64,000 nucleotides of DNA from the NCBI GenBank assembly GCA_001725155.1, contig MEFP01000012.1, forward strand, positions 496,001-560,000, in the 5' to 3' direction. This document shows positions 17,428 through 26,871 of this stretch, piece after piece. A program made the position numbers and the translations under genes. The notes under the pieces were generated by a model. The model ran no database searches, was not told the DNA's origin, and saw nothing but the letters and a program-made list of their open reading frames with translations. Origin of the DNA: Lysobacteraceae bacterium SCN 69-320. Lineage in GTDB: Bacteria > Pseudomonadota > Gammaproteobacteria > Xanthomonadales > Rhodanobacteraceae. Numbering within the stretch: the stretch's first letter is position 1; every line of letters begins with the position of its first letter.

Positions 17428-19317
17428 CTAGCGCTGCTGCCGCTCGAACGCGACGACGGCGGCCTCCTCGGCCGTGCGCGCGAAATCCGGCAGCAGCGTC
17501 GCGACGCAGCGGCGCAGCGCGTCCTCGTCGAACTCCTGCACGGCCTGGGTCGCGCGCGCCAGCTGTGCGTTCAGCAGCTCCCAGCTCATGCTGCGCGGCT
17601 GGGCCAGGAAGATCTTGGCGTGGGCCGTGTTGCGGTAGTTCTCCAGCGGATGGAACAGCTCTTCGAACAGCTTCTCGCCGGGGCGCAGTCCGGTATAGGC
17701 GATCTGGATGTCGCGGCCGGGGATCTTGCCGGTGAGCCGTATCATCTGCTCGGCGAGATCGCGGATGCGGATCGGCTCGCCCATGTCCAGCGCGAAGATC
17801 TCGCCCCCCTTGCCGAGCACCTCGGCCTGCAGGATCAGCTGGCAGGCTTCCGGAATCGTCATGAAATAGCGCGTGATCTCCGGATGGGTCACGGTGACCG
17901 GACCGCCGTTCCTGATCTGCTCGCGGAACAGCGGCACGACCGAACCGGCCGAATCCAGTACGTTGCCGAAACGCACGGTCATGAAGCGCGTGCGCGAGCG
18001 GCCGGCGAGGTTCTGGCAGTACAGCTCGGCGATGCGCTTTGACGCACCCATGATGCTGGTCGGATTCACCGCCTTGTCGGTGGAGATCAGCACCATGCAT
18101 TCCACGCCGTGACGGTCGGCGGTATCGGCGACGCAGCGCGTGGCCAGCGCGTTGTTGCGCACGGCCTCGCGCAGCTGGCCCTGCAGCAGCGGCACGTGCT
18201 TGTAGGCTGCCGCATGGAAGACGACCTGTGGCCGCGTCGCCGCAAAGACGTGTTCGCAGGTGGCCGGATCGCCGGCATTGCCGATGCGCGCATCGAGGAT
18301 CAGGTCGGGCCAGGCCGCGCGCAGCTCCTGCTCGATGCGGTAGAGGTTGTATTCGGACAGTTCGAGTATCGTCAGCGAACTCGCGCCCAGGCGCGCGACC
18401 TGGCGACAGAGTTCCGAACCGATCGAGCCGCCGCCGCCGGTCACGAGCACGCGCTTGCCGGTCAGGCCGCTGCGGATCGCGGTCCAGTCCAGCTCCACCG
18501 GATCGCGGCCGAGCAGATCCTCGATCGCGACTTCCTTGAGTTCATTGAACTGCGAACGCCCCGAGACCACGTCGTCCAGACGCGGCACGGTGCGGAACGC
18601 GAGGCCGGTGGACTCGCACAGCTCGACGACGCGGCGCATCTGCGCGTTGCTCGAGGAGGGCATCGCGATCAGCAGCATCTGCGCGGCGACTTCGGCGGCG
18701 ATCTGCGGCAGCTTCTCCAGAGTGCCCAGCACCGGTACGCCGTGGAGCTTGGCGCCGCGCAGCTGGGCGTTGTCGTCGACGAAGCCGACGACGCGATAGC
18801 GGTTCTCGCGCTTGAGATCGCGCACCAGCGCCTCGCCGGCGCGGCCGGCACCGAGCACGAGCACGCGCTGGCTCGGACTGTCGTTGAACAGATCCAGCCG
18901 CGAATCCTTCCAGAAGCGATAGCCCAGGCGCGGCGCACCGAGAAAAACGACAAGCGCCGCCGGATAGATCAGCAGCACGCCGCGCGGCACCGTCGCGAGG
19001 CGGTTGTAGAGGAACAGCGTGATCGCCACCAGCACCGCGCCGATGGCGCCGGCGCGCACGATGTTCCACAGATCCGGCAGGCTGGCGAAGCGCCAGAGCC
19101 CGCGGTAGAGCCCGGTCCACCAGAACACCGCGGCCTGCACGGCCAGCAGCACGATCACTTCGGGACCGAACCAGATCACCGGCTGCGGTTCGGGCAGCAG
19201 CGCATTGCGGATCGCATAGGTCGCGATCCAGGCGAGCCACACCATCAGCAGATCGTGGCCGACCACGGCCAGGCGCGGATGGATCAGACCGATGCTTCGA
19301 CGCAGGAGATCAGGCAC
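17428..19317 (-). CDS. WbpM/CapD/PglF-type nucleoside-diphosphate-sugar 4,6-dehydratase
   Basis: A 629-residue membrane protein starting at GTG 19317, which overlaps the stop of the glycosyltransferase gene by eight bases. Four membrane helices lie at about residues 15-135. A CoA-binding-like Rossmann domain starts at RVLVLGAGRAGE (151-162). The catalytic short-chain dehydrogenase domain starts at LVTGGGGSIGSE (291-302). The active-site region is STDKAVNPTSIMGASKR (412-428), in which Met replaces the usual SDR Tyr, as in all WbpM/PglF enzymes. It converts UDP-GlcNAc to the 4-keto-6-deoxy sugar, the first step to bacillosamine, QuiNAc or FucNAc. It follows a WecA-type transferase and precedes galU, so a lipid-linked surface glycan is the likely product. 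Confidence 0.9.
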   Translation of the reverse strand: MPDLLRRSIGLIHPRLAVVGHDLLMVWLAWIATYAIRNALLPEPQPVIWFGPEVIVLLAVQAAVFWWTGLYRGLWRFASLPDLWNIVRAGAIGAVLVAITLFLYNRLATVPRGVLLIYPAALVVFLGAPRLGYRFWKDSRLDLFNDSPSQRVLVLGAGRAGEALVRDLKRENRYRVVGFVDDNAQLRGAKLHGVPVLGTLEKLPQIAAEVAAQMLLIAMPSSSNAQMRRVVELCESTGLAFRTVPRLDDVVSGRSQFNELKEVAIEDLLGRDPVELDWTAIRSGLTGKRVLVTGGGGSIGSELCRQVARLGASSLTILELSEYNLYRIEQELRAAWPDLILDARIGNAGDPATCEHVFAATRPQVVFHAAAYKHVPLLQGQLREAVRNNALATRCVADTADRHGVECMVLISTDKAVNPTSIMGASKRIAELYCQNLAGRSRTRFMTVRFGNVLDSAGSVVPLFREQIRNGGPVTVTHPEITRYFMTIPEACQLILQAEVLGKGGEIFALDMGEPIRIRDLAEQMIRLTGKIPGRDIQIAYTGLRPGEKLFEELFHPLENYRNTAHAKIFLAQPRSMSWELLNAQLARATQAVQEFDEDALRRCVATLLPDFARTAEEAAVVAFERQQR

Positions 19318-20362
19318 GGTGGCGCACTCCGGCGAGTACGGCCCGACGCGCACGCCACCACAGCGCGAAGCCGGCCGTATAGACAACCAGTACCGCCGCG
19401 GCGGCGGTACCCGCGTCGTGCCTCAGCGCGACGAGCACAGCCAGCGGTGCGACCAGCAACAGATTCCACGCCATGTAGTAGCCCACGACCCGGGCATGCG
19501 AGCAGCCGCTGCGCACGAGCCACTGATAGAGATGTTCGCGGTGCGCACTATACCAGCGGCGTCCGCGCGCGATGCGATGCAGCAAGGTCGCCGTCGCGTC
19601 GACGGCGAAGCTGCTGGCCAGCAACAGACCGGCAGCAAGCCAGCGCGGTTCCGTCAGCGCCGCGCAGGCCAGCATCGCGACGATCAGGAAACCCAGCGCG
19701 CCGCTGCCGACATCGCCGAGGAAGATGCGCGCGAACGGGAAATTGAACGGCAGGAACGCGACGCAGGCCGCCGCCAGCGCGGCCGGCACGGGACCGAGAC
19801 CATGCGGCAGCCCCACGGCACCGAGCAGCGCGACCAGGCCGAACACGAAGGCGGACTGGGCCGTCAGCAGGCCGTTGATGCCGTCCATGAAGTTGTGCAG
19901 GTTGATCGACCAGGCGGCGGCCAGCACCCCGACGACGGCCAGGGCGAGGCACAGCTGCGACGGCAGATCGTTGCGCCAGGCCGCCCAGCCGGACGCCGCC
20001 TCGCCGGTGACGGTCCAGAACCACAGCGCCGCGACCAGCAGCGCGCCGGCAGCCAGGTGCACGGCCAGCCGGGTCAGTGCGCGCAGCGGCCGGTGATCGT
20101 CCCACCAACCGATGCCGGCGACGAGCAGCAGGCCGAGCATCAGCAATGCGGCCGGCAGCGGCTGGGCCGGCCGCAACGCCAGCGCGAGCACCGCCGTCGC
20201 CGCGACGACGATGCCGATGCCGCCGCCGCGCGGCGTCGGCATGGCGTGCGAACGGCGTCGGCCCGGCTGGTCGAGCAGCTGGCGATGATGCGCGTAGCGG
20301 ATCGCCGCCTCGGCGACGAGGGCGCAGATCAGCGCGGCGAGCGGAATGAGCCAGGCGTCCAT
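19310..20362 (-). CDS. WecA/MraY-family phospho-glycosyltransferase (GT4)
   Basis: A 350-residue polytopic membrane protein with about ten helices. Family motifs are RSHAMPTPRGGGIGIV after the first helix, WWDDHRPL (the Asp pair that binds Mg), HNFMDGINGL near residue 152, FPFARIFLGDVGSG, and AHREHLYQWLV (the carbohydrate-recognition His loop). Such enzymes transfer a HexNAc-1-phosphate from UDP to undecaprenyl phosphate, starting O-antigen or related glycans. It starts 14 bases after lapB and overlaps the WbpM-type dehydratase gene, so glycan priming and sugar synthesis are co-expressed with LapAB. The sugar specificity may be an N-acetyl-6-deoxyhexosamine made by the next enzyme. Confidence 0.9.
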   Translation of the reverse strand: MDAWLIPLAALICALVAEAAIRYAHHRQLLDQPGRRRSHAMPTPRGGGIGIVVAATAVLALALRPAQPLPAALLMLGLLLVAGIGWWDDHRPLRALTRLAVHLAAGALLVAALWFWTVTGEAASGWAAWRNDLPSQLCLALAVVGVLAAAWSINLHNFMDGINGLLTAQSAFVFGLVALLGAVGLPHGLGPVPAALAAACVAFLPFNFPFARIFLGDVGSGALGFLIVAMLACAALTEPRWLAAGLLLASSFAVDATATLLHRIARGRRWYSAHREHLYQWLVRSGCSHARVVGYYMAWNLLLVAPLAVLVALRHDAGTAAAAVLVVYTAGFALWWRARRAVLAGVRHRA

Positions 20363-20376
20363 GGCCGCGGCCGTCC

Positions 20377-21549
20377 TTATTCGTTGGCGACGCCGTGGAT
20401 CGGCCGCACCGAGCCCCAGCTCTTGCAGCTCGGACATTGCCAGTGGTGCGCCTTGGCACCGAAGCCGCAACGGTTGCAGCGGTACATGGCCTGCCCTTCG
20501 ACGAGCTTGCGCGCGAGGTCCTGCAGAATCAGCAGGTTCTCGCGCGCCTCGCCGGTGGCGCTGTGCAGGGTCGCATTGATCAGCGCCATCAGGCCGCGCA
20601 CCGACGGACGCTGGCGCAGCTGGCGGGTCAGGAAATCCACCGCGAACGGTTCGCCGCGGCTGCGCGCATAGAGCTTGGTCAATGCGAGCACCGGCGAGAT
20701 GCCGTGATAGCGCTCGATGATCTGGCGCAGGAATTCCTCGGCGCGCTGCATCTGCTGGCTCTTGGCGTAGGCATCGAGCAGCAGCGGCAGGATCTCGGGC
20801 ACGAAGTCCACGTCGTGCTCGGCGACGCGCTCGAACGCGGTCACGGCTTCGGCATAGTGTTCCTGGTCGGCCAACACCTGCCCCTGCAACATGCTCGCAC
20901 GCACGTTGCGCGGCGCGCAGTCGAACGCCGCCTGGATCTGCCCGGCGGCATCGGCGAAACGCTTCTGCGCGCGCGCCTCGGCAGCCAGTTCGCAGTGGAA
21001 CTGGGCGATCAGCGCGCACTGCGACTCGCCGGTCATCTGCTCGAGCATGCGCGCGTGGGCAATGGCCTTGTCCCAGTCGCGCTCGTGCTGGTAGATGCCG
21101 ATCAGGTGCCGGAGTGCCGATGGCGCATGCGCGCGCATCGCGACGAGGTCGGAGAACAAGGTCTCGGCGCGGTCGAGCAGGCCGGCGCGCATGTAGTCCT
21201 CACCGAGCTCCAGCAGCGCGACCGTCTTCATCGCGTCGTTGAGATCCTCGCGCGCGATGAGGTTCTGATGCACGCGGATCGCGCGGTCGACTTCGCCGCG
21301 GCGGCGGAACAGGTTGCCGAGCGCGAGATGGGTCTCGACCGTGTCGCGGTTGATCTCGGCCAGCTTGACGAAGACTTCGATGGCCTTGTCCTGCTGTTCG
21401 TTGAGCAGGTAGTTCAGACCGCGGAAATAGGTGCTGGACAGCGCACTGACGCGCTCGCCCGAGGTGCGTGCGCTCGATCGCCGCGCGATCCACCAGCCGG
21501 AGAAGGCGGCGACCGGCAGCAGCAGGAACAGCAGGTAGAGCGGATTCAT
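20377..21549 (-). CDS. lapB: Lipopolysaccharide assembly protein LapB (YciM)
   Basis: A 390-residue protein with one N-terminal membrane helix (residues 4-22) anchoring a cytoplasmic body. STYFRGLNYLLNEQQDKAI is the first of several TPR repeats. A rubredoxin-like zinc domain forms the end: YRCNRCGFGAKAHHW followed by CPSCKSWGS. LapB guides FtsH to degrade LpxC and so balances LPS with phospholipid synthesis. Length and domain order match E. coli LapB. It follows lapA by ten bases, the standard pair. Confidence 0.95.
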   Translation of the reverse strand: MNPLYLLFLLLPVAAFSGWWIARRSSARTSGERVSALSSTYFRGLNYLLNEQQDKAIEVFVKLAEINRDTVETHLALGNLFRRRGEVDRAIRVHQNLIAREDLNDAMKTVALLELGEDYMRAGLLDRAETLFSDLVAMRAHAPSALRHLIGIYQHERDWDKAIAHARMLEQMTGESQCALIAQFHCELAAEARAQKRFADAAGQIQAAFDCAPRNVRASMLQGQVLADQEHYAEAVTAFERVAEHDVDFVPEILPLLLDAYAKSQQMQRAEEFLRQIIERYHGISPVLALTKLYARSRGEPFAVDFLTRQLRQRPSVRGLMALINATLHSATGEARENLLILQDLARKLVEGQAMYRCNRCGFGAKAHHWQCPSCKSWGSVRPIHGVANE

Positions 21550-21559
21550 GCCGTGGCTG

Positions 21560-21832
21560 TCATTCCGCGGTCCGGGGCGGCGCGGCGGCGCGCAGGGCGA
21601 GTTCTCGGCGCTGGCGCGCGAGGCGCCGGCGCAGCGGCATGACCACGGCCAGCCAGAGGATAAGGCCGCCGACCAGCCAGCCCGCCAGCAAGGCGGCGAG
21701 CAGCGCCGCGGCCTTGGGCACGGTCACGGCGACGACATAGAAATCCAGCGCCACTTCGCCGCCGTTGAGTGCGCCGAACACGGCGCCGGCGGCGGCGAAC
21801 AACAGCGCGACAACTATCCAGACGACACGCAT
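21560..21832 (-). CDS. lapA: Lipopolysaccharide assembly protein A (DUF1049)
   Basis: A 90-residue inner-membrane protein with two hydrophobic segments (about residues 3-20 and 38-62) separated by NGGEVALDFYVVAVTVPKA, the conserved LapA centre. A basic, helical tail follows (LRRRLARQRREL). It works with LapB in LPS assembly control. It lies 52 bases after ihfB and just before lapB, the arrangement found in many gammaproteobacteria. Confidence 0.9.
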   Translation of the reverse strand: MRVVWIVVALLFAAAGAVFGALNGGEVALDFYVVAVTVPKAAALLAALLAGWLVGGLILWLAVVMPLRRRLARQRRELALRAAAPPRTAE

Positions 21833-21884
21833 GGGAAATCCGCTTCAGGGTGCCGGCGCGCACGCGCCGGACACGGACGGGAAC

Positions 21885-22181
21885 TCAGCGTATGGGTTCC
21901 TCGGACTGGTTCACGCGCTCGCGCAGTTCCTTGCCGGGCTTGAAATGCGGAACGTGCTTGCCGGGCAGGGCCACTGCGGCGCCGGTCTTGGGGTTGCGCC
22001 CCATGCGCGGCGGACGGAAATGCAGGGAGAAACTGCCGAAGCCGCGGATTTCGATGCGCTCGCCGCCCGACAGGGCCTGGCTCATCTGTTCCAGCAGATT
22101 CTTAACCGCGAGTTCGACGTCGTTGAACGCAAGATGCTTCTGCCGGTCGGCCAGGGCCTCGATCAGCTCGGACTTGGTCAT
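21885..22181 (-). CDS. ihfB: Integration host factor subunit beta
   Basis: A 98-residue HU/IHF protein. [14 protein letters not shown] forms the N-terminal helices, [17 protein letters not shown] the beta core, and [31 protein letters not shown] the DNA-binding arm with the proline that intercalates at the bend. With IHF-alpha it bends DNA for transcription, replication and recombination. The ATG at 22181 gives the usual length for IhfB. It follows rpsA and its terminator, the conserved gene order. Confidence 0.95.
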   Translation of the reverse strand: MTKSELIEALADRQKHLAFNDVELAVKNLLEQMSQALSGGERIEIRGFGSFSLHFRPPRMGRNPKTGAAVALPGKHVPHFKPGKELRERVNQSEEPIR

Positions 22182-22268
22182 GGTGGGTTCGGCTCCGCCG
22201 GGTAGAGTTCCGTTACGGAACGCGAGCTTAGCGCATTCCGCGAATCCATTCACGCATTACTGCACTGC

Positions 22269-22303
22269 AAAAAAAAGAATGGCGGCACGGGGCCGCCATT
22301 CTT
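22269..22303 (-). terminator. Intrinsic terminator of rpsA
   Basis: A perfect 11-bp stem (arms AGAATGGCGGC and GCCGCCATTCT, 5-base loop) followed on the minus strand by eight T. It stands just after the rpsA stop codon and separates it from ihfB, which then needs read-through or its own promoter. Confidence 0.92.
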
Positions 22304-22326
22304 CGACTTCGATGCAGCGGAACGGC

Positions 22327-23991
22327 TTACTTCTTCAGCTGTTCCTTGAGCAGCGCGCCGAGCTTGGCGGTGCCCAGCGTGCTCGACTGGTATTCCTCGA
22401 GCACCGAGGCCAGCTCTTCCTCGTCCTTGGCGCGGATCGACAGCTGCAGGGTGCGGCCCTTGCGGTCCATGCCGATGAACTTGGCTTCGACCTTGTCGCC
22501 GACCTTCAGGTGCTGGGTCGCATCGTCGATGCGTTCCTTGGCGATGTCGTTCGCACGCAGGTAGCCTTCAACGCCGTCGCCGAGGTCGATGGTCGCGCCG
22601 CGCGCGTCCACTTCCTTGACGGTACCGGTCACGATGCTGCCCTTCGGCGAGCCGGCCATGAACTGACCGAACGGATCCTGCTCGAGCTGCTTGATGCCCA
22701 GCGAGATGCGCTCGCGCTCCGGATCGACGGCCAGCACGACCGCTTCGACCTCGTCGCCCTTCTTGAACTGGCGGACCAGGTCTTCACCGGTGGCCTGCCA
22801 GGAGATGTCGGACAGGTGCACCAGGCCGTCGATGCCGCCTTCCAGGCCGACGAAGATGCCGAAGTCGGTGATCGACTTGATCTGGCCACGGACCTTGTCG
22901 TTCTTCTTGTGGACGGCCGCGAAGGTCTCCCACGGGTTCGACTGGGTCTGCTTGATGCCGAGCGAGATGCGGCGGCGCTCTTCATCCACGTCGAGCACCA
23001 TGACCTGCACTTCGTCGCCGACCTGGACCAGCTTGCTCGGGTTGACGTTCTTGTTGGTCCAGTCCATTTCGGAGACGTGGACCAGGCCTTCCACACCCGG
23101 CTCCAGCTCGACGAAGCAGCCGTAGTCGGTGACGTTGGAGACCTTGCCGAACAGGCGGGTGCTCGGCGGATAGCGGCGGGCGATGTTGACCCACGGATCC
23201 TCGCCCATCTGCTTGAGGCCGAGCGAGACGCGGTTGCGCTCGCGGTCGAACTTCAGCACGCGGACGTCGAGCTCGTCGCCGACGTTGACCACTTCGGACG
23301 GGTGACGGACGCGCTTCCACGCCATGTCGGTGATGTGCAGCAGGCCGTCGATGCCGCCGAGGTCGACGAACGCACCGTAGTCGGTGAGGTTCTTGACCAC
23401 GCCCTTGATGACGGCGCCTTCCTGCAGCTTCTCGAGCAGCGACTCGCGCTCGGCGCTGAATTCGCTCTCGACCACGGCGCGGCGCGAGACCACGACGTTG
23501 TTGCGCTTGCGGTCGAGCTTGATGATCTTGAACTCGAGTTCCTTGCCCTCGAGATAGACCGGATCGCGCACCGGACGCACGTCGACGAGCGAGCCCGGCA
23601 GGAACGCGCGGACGTCCTTGATGTCGACCGTGAAACCGCCCTTGACCTTGCCGCTGATGCGGCCGGTGACGGTGGCGTTGGCCTTCTGGGCCTCTTCGAG
23701 TTCGTCCCACACGAGCGAGCGCTTGGCTTTCTCGCGCGAGAGCACGGTCTCGCCGAATCCGTTCTCGAGCGAATCGAGAGCGACCTTGACCTCGTCGCCG
23801 ATGGCCACCTCGAGCTCGCCGCGATCGTTGCGGAACTGCTCGATCGGCACGATGCCTTCGGACTTGAGGCCGGCGTTGACGACGACGACGTCCGACTTGA
23901 TGTCGACGACTACGCCGGTAACGATGGTGCCAGGCTTGAACTTGATCCCGGCTTCGCTTTGTTCAAACAGTTCGGCAAAACTTTCAGTCAT
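22327..23991 (-). CDS. rpsA: 30S ribosomal protein S1
   Basis: A 554-residue protein with six consecutive S1 (OB-fold) domains of about 70 residues each. The first two are diverged and bind the ribosome; domains three to six show the repeated pattern [18 protein letters not shown], and [13 protein letters not shown]. The C-terminus is [14 protein letters not shown] followed by a short tail. S1 brings structured mRNA onto the 30S subunit. The ATG at 23991 gives the standard N-terminus [12 protein letters not shown]. It lies between cmk and ihfB as usual, with its own probable promoter in the 156-base gap after cmk. Confidence 0.97.
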   Translation of the reverse strand: MTESFAELFEQSEAGIKFKPGTIVTGVVVDIKSDVVVVNAGLKSEGIVPIEQFRNDRGELEVAIGDEVKVALDSLENGFGETVLSREKAKRSLVWDELEEAQKANATVTGRISGKVKGGFTVDIKDVRAFLPGSLVDVRPVRDPVYLEGKELEFKIIKLDRKRNNVVVSRRAVVESEFSAERESLLEKLQEGAVIKGVVKNLTDYGAFVDLGGIDGLLHITDMAWKRVRHPSEVVNVGDELDVRVLKFDRERNRVSLGLKQMGEDPWVNIARRYPPSTRLFGKVSNVTDYGCFVELEPGVEGLVHVSEMDWTNKNVNPSKLVQVGDEVQVMVLDVDEERRRISLGIKQTQSNPWETFAAVHKKNDKVRGQIKSITDFGIFVGLEGGIDGLVHLSDISWQATGEDLVRQFKKGDEVEAVVLAVDPERERISLGIKQLEQDPFGQFMAGSPKGSIVTGTVKEVDARGATIDLGDGVEGYLRANDIAKERIDDATQHLKVGDKVEAKFIGMDRKGRTLQLSIRAKDEEELASVLEEYQSSTLGTAKLGALLKEQLKK

Positions 23992-24111
23992 GTTGATTCC
24001 AGAATGGAAAAAAGCCGCAGCGCGTACGCCGTGACGGCGCCGTTGCAGCCGGCTTGCCTGTTGGGGCGCCCGATCCGGGCACCATGGAGTTCCCCGCGAA
24101 ATTGCGGGACC

Positions 24112-24117
24112 TTTATA
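24112..24117 (-). promoter_or_regulatory. Candidate -10 box of rpsA
   Basis: Read on the minus strand this is TATAAA, in an A+T-rich patch about 120 bases before the rpsA ATG. Transcription would begin near 24105 and the leader would start with a small hairpin (CCCGC with GCGGG). A long structured leader is expected for an mRNA under translational autocontrol by S1, as in E. coli. The -35 box is weak. Confidence 0.4.
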
Positions 24118-24147
24118 CCTTTTGCGAAATATCGAAGAAGGCAACGC

Positions 24148-24834
24148 TCAGGCGGTCTGGATCAGGCTCAGCACCTTGTCCACGACGGCGTCGACGGGCA
24201 TTCCGGTCGAGTCGATCAAGACGGCGTCCGCTGCCGGCTTCAAGGGGGCGACGGGACGCGCCGCATCGCGGGCGTCGCGCGCTTCGATCTCGCGCAAAAG
24301 GGATGCAAGTGTAACGGCAAGGCCCTTGTCCTTCAACTGCTTATAGCGCCGCTTCGCACGCTCCTCGGCGCTGGCCGTCAGGAACACCTTGAACGCCGCG
24401 TCCGGGAAGATGACCGTGCCCATGTCGCGGCCGTCGGCAACCAGACCCGGCTGGCGGCGGAAGCTCAGCTGCTTGTCGACCAGGGCCGTGCGCACGTCCG
24501 GAATCGCCGCGATGGCGGACGCGACCGCACCGACAGTCTCCGTGCGTAGCTCGTCGGTCGCGTCGTGGGAATTCACGTAAACCCTTGTTTCGCGGCCGTC
24601 TTTCGGATCACGGAAAGTGATCTTCGTGGTTTCGGCGCAGCGCGTCATCGCTTCCGCGTCGGACAGATCCAGGCCGGCCATCGAGGCCGCGTAACCGACC
24701 GCACGGTACAGCGCCCCGGAGTCCAGCAGATGCCAGCCCAGCCGCTCGGCGATGATCCGCGCGATCGTGCCCTTGCCCGAGCCGGACGGCCCGTCGATGG
24801 TCAAAACGGGTACCGGCTTGTCGGATCGGCTCAT
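24148..24834 (-). CDS. cmk: Cytidylate kinase
   Basis: A 228-residue (d)CMP kinase. The P-loop [12 protein letters not shown] is at residues 12-23. [13 protein letters not shown] follows, and the CMP-binding block is [15 protein letters not shown] near residue 130, with the lid [13 protein letters not shown]. It phosphorylates CMP and dCMP. The ATG at 24834 gives the P-loop its normal spacing. The usual neighbour aroA is separated here by a two-gene insertion; rpsA follows as in other gammaproteobacteria. Confidence 0.96.
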   Translation of the reverse strand: MSRSDKPVPVLTIDGPSGSGKGTIARIIAERLGWHLLDSGALYRAVGYAASMAGLDLSDAEAMTRCAETTKITFRDPKDGRETRVYVNSHDATDELRTETVGAVASAIAAIPDVRTALVDKQLSFRRQPGLVADGRDMGTVIFPDAAFKVFLTASAEERAKRRYKQLKDKGLAVTLASLLREIEARDARDAARPVAPLKPAADAVLIDSTGMPVDAVVDKVLSLIQTA

Positions 24835-25043
24835 GGTGCTCTGGCTCGCGGAACAAACTTTGCGAGTTTAGCAGTTCGGCACAGCGCTGGGCTCGCCAGC
24901 ATGACGGGCAGAACATCAGGACCAGGCGAGCGGCTGCGAGTCTGCGCGGAAGAAATGCCGCGCGGGAAAAACCGTTGGCCGCGCGCGACGAGACGGCGCG
25001 GCGCTGAAGCCGGGATTCCGCGCCCCGCAGGCGGTCGAGCCTC

Positions 25044-26159
25044 CTACCTCGCCGTCAACGATGCCGGATCGCGATCCGGCGACCGCGCCAGCGCGACGGC
25101 CAGACGCCGCTTCCAGTCCTCGACATCGCCCGCGACGTCAGGGTATTCGCGGCGGAAGTTCTCCCAGTCCACGTCCCATTCGTCGATTTCCGGCGGCAAC
25201 GGCATCGGTTGCTCGCGCGCGGCGGCCGCGGCCTGCGTCACGACGGCTTCCAGCAGACCCGGCGGCAGCCGCGTGCACTCGGCCAGCAGCACGGCGTCGT
25301 ACAGGTCCTTGCCCTGCGGATGAATGTCGTTGCCGAGCCAGAGCAGCTTCCAGCACAGCGACAGCGCCGGAGACGCGGCCAGCAGTTCGACCGTCGCGCC
25401 GCTGCCGAGGGTGACCGCGGTCTCTGCAGGCGCTTCGGCGAGTGGCTCGCCGTAGACGAAATCCTGTTGCAGCGTGCCCGGCGGCAATCCGTCCACCGAC
25501 CAGGTGAAGGTCAGGCGTCTGCCTTCGGCGCGTTCATAGGTCCAGATCGCGCCGATGGCGTAGCGCTCCGCGTCGATCGTGGTGCCGGCATCGACCTGCG
25601 GCCGCGAGCCGACGAGGCGTGCGATGTCGTCGATGATCTCGCGGCCGGACGGTGAATTCGCCGCGAGTGCCGGCGGCAGCACGACCCAGTCGATATCGCC
25701 GGGCCGGCGCGCCGCGGCGCCGAGCTGAGTGCGCAGCAGTGCACTGCCGCGCAGCACCAGCCGCGACTGCCAGGGCGAGCGCGCAATCAGGCCGAGCACG
25801 TGGTCCATGACGCGCTGACGCGCGGCCAGCCAGCGCTGCCGGTCCTCGGCCTGGACGAATACCGGTTCCGCATGCCGGAACGCACAGCGGTAGTGCTGTA
25901 CCGCCGGATCGAAAAACTCGGGTCCTTCGCTCCCGAGCAGCCGATAGCCCGGCGGCAAGGTCTCCGGCGGCCGCGGCGCCCCTCTGGCCGGCGGAAAAAT
26001 GTAAGGCCGCTGGTCCGCGTATATCCGGCGCCAGTCGACCGGAACCCCCGAGCGTTCGGGCGACGGCGGCCGCGAATCCTCGGAAGGCGGTGTATCCGGA
26101 GGCGGCGCAGGCTTCGCTCTGGCGCCGCCGCGGAGCAGTTCGAGCAGGCGGAACCACAT
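25044..26159 (-). CDS. AbiEii-like nucleotidyltransferase-fold protein
   Basis: A 371-residue protein. After a proline-rich stretch (residues 15-40) comes a nucleotidyltransferase core of the AbiEii/AbiGii type: LVLRGSALLRTQLG near residues 148-161 and RRPGDIDWVVLPP at about 166-178, giving the GS...DxD arrangement of the minimal nucleotidyltransferase fold. A later helical part with LAASPALSLCWKLLWL and GKDLYDAVLLAECT matches the AbiEii feature in which a Lys after the helical block supports catalysis. AbiEii is the toxin of type IV toxin-antitoxin and phage-abortive systems. The ATG shares one base with the stop of the upstream partner gene. The partner is not an AbiEi-type antitoxin, so a defence or RNA-modifying role is only a guess. 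Confidence 0.65.
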   Translation of the reverse strand: MWFRLLELLRGGARAKPAPPPDTPPSEDSRPPSPERSGVPVDWRRIYADQRPYIFPPARGAPRPPETLPPGYRLLGSEGPEFFDPAVQHYRCAFRHAEPVFVQAEDRQRWLAARQRVMDHVLGLIARSPWQSRLVLRGSALLRTQLGAAARRPGDIDWVVLPPALAANSPSGREIIDDIARLVGSRPQVDAGTTIDAERYAIGAIWTYERAEGRRLTFTWSVDGLPPGTLQQDFVYGEPLAEAPAETAVTLGSGATVELLAASPALSLCWKLLWLGNDIHPQGKDLYDAVLLAECTRLPPGLLEAVVTQAAAAAREQPMPLPPEIDEWDVDWENFRREYPDVAGDVEDWKRRLAVALARSPDRDPASLTAR

Positions 26160-26839
26160 CAGCTGCCGCCGTCCATCCAGCCCGCATCCAGGGCCTGGTT
26201 GCTGTCGTAAACCACGAACTCCAGTTCGCTGCGCAAGGGCGCATGCCCCAGCGCGGTCAGCGCCGCGGCCAGCGCGTCCATTCCGGCGCGGGCCCGCCGC
26301 AACCCGGCGCCGGGCAGACGCTGGGTCACGAAACGCTGCTCGCACCCGCCCTCGTCACGGCGCAAGGCATTGCGCGACAGATGCGCCGCATGGCGCTGCG
26401 CCAGCGCGGTCACGGCGGCGATGTCGTCGCCGCCCGCCAGCGCGATCTTGAGATGGCTTTCGAAGTACTGGTCCGGCCCCGGGAATTCATCCTGCGGAAT
26501 GCCGGCATTGTCCGGTGCCGCCTCGATCTTGCAGCGCGTCACGTGATGCCCCGCCTGCTGCAACCGAGCACCGCGCCGGGCGGCGAGCTCGCGCACCACG
26601 CTCAATTCGCCTCGATCACGCCAGCTCAGCATCGGCTGCGACGGCGCCTGTCCGCGCGGCAGCACGATATGCAGGAAACGCGCACCGAGTCCGGCCGCCA
26701 GCGTCTGCAGCGCGGCGAAGTCCGATGCGGCGGCGGCCACGGTCAGATGAGTCTCGAAATCACCGCGAAAGCTGCGCGCGTCGCCGTTGCCCTGCACTGC
26801 CCTGCCCCGTATCGCGACGCGCGCCTGACCGGCGAGCAT
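26159..26839 (-). CDS. Conserved partner of the nucleotidyltransferase, function unknown
   Basis: A 226-residue soluble protein of unknown function. It shows FETHLTVAA near residue 28, LHIVLPRGQAPSQPML, CKIEAAPDN, QYFESHLKIAL, HLSRNALRRDEG, RFVTQRLPGAG, and the end SELEFVVYDSNQALDAGW. The repeated HLTV/HLKI strand pattern suggests two similar alpha-beta halves with conserved His, Lys and Glu residues that could form an active site (for example two-histidine phosphoesterase-like). From memory a similar pair with a nucleotidyltransferase occurs in actinobacteria, but this should be verified. It lies 32 bases after aroA and overlaps the nucleotidyltransferase start by one base. The ribosome-binding site at this ATG is weak, so a slightly later GTG start is possible. 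Confidence 0.55.
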   Translation of the reverse strand: MLAGQARVAIRGRAVQGNGDARSFRGDFETHLTVAAAASDFAALQTLAAGLGARFLHIVLPRGQAPSQPMLSWRDRGELSVVRELAARRGARLQQAGHHVTRCKIEAAPDNAGIPQDEFPGPDQYFESHLKIALAGGDDIAAVTALAQRHAAHLSRNALRRDEGGCEQRFVTQRLPGAGLRRARAGMDALAAALTALGHAPLRSELEFVVYDSNQALDAGWMDGGS

Positions 26840-26871
26840 CGCGCACGCTGCCGACCTTGTCGATGGCGGGT

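Noticed and set aside
21769-24549. Plus-strand open frame of 926 codons opposite ihfB, rpsA and cmk
   Set aside because: It is the complement of conserved genes; its translation is rich in Leu/Asp/His repeats that reflect S1-domain codons read backwards.
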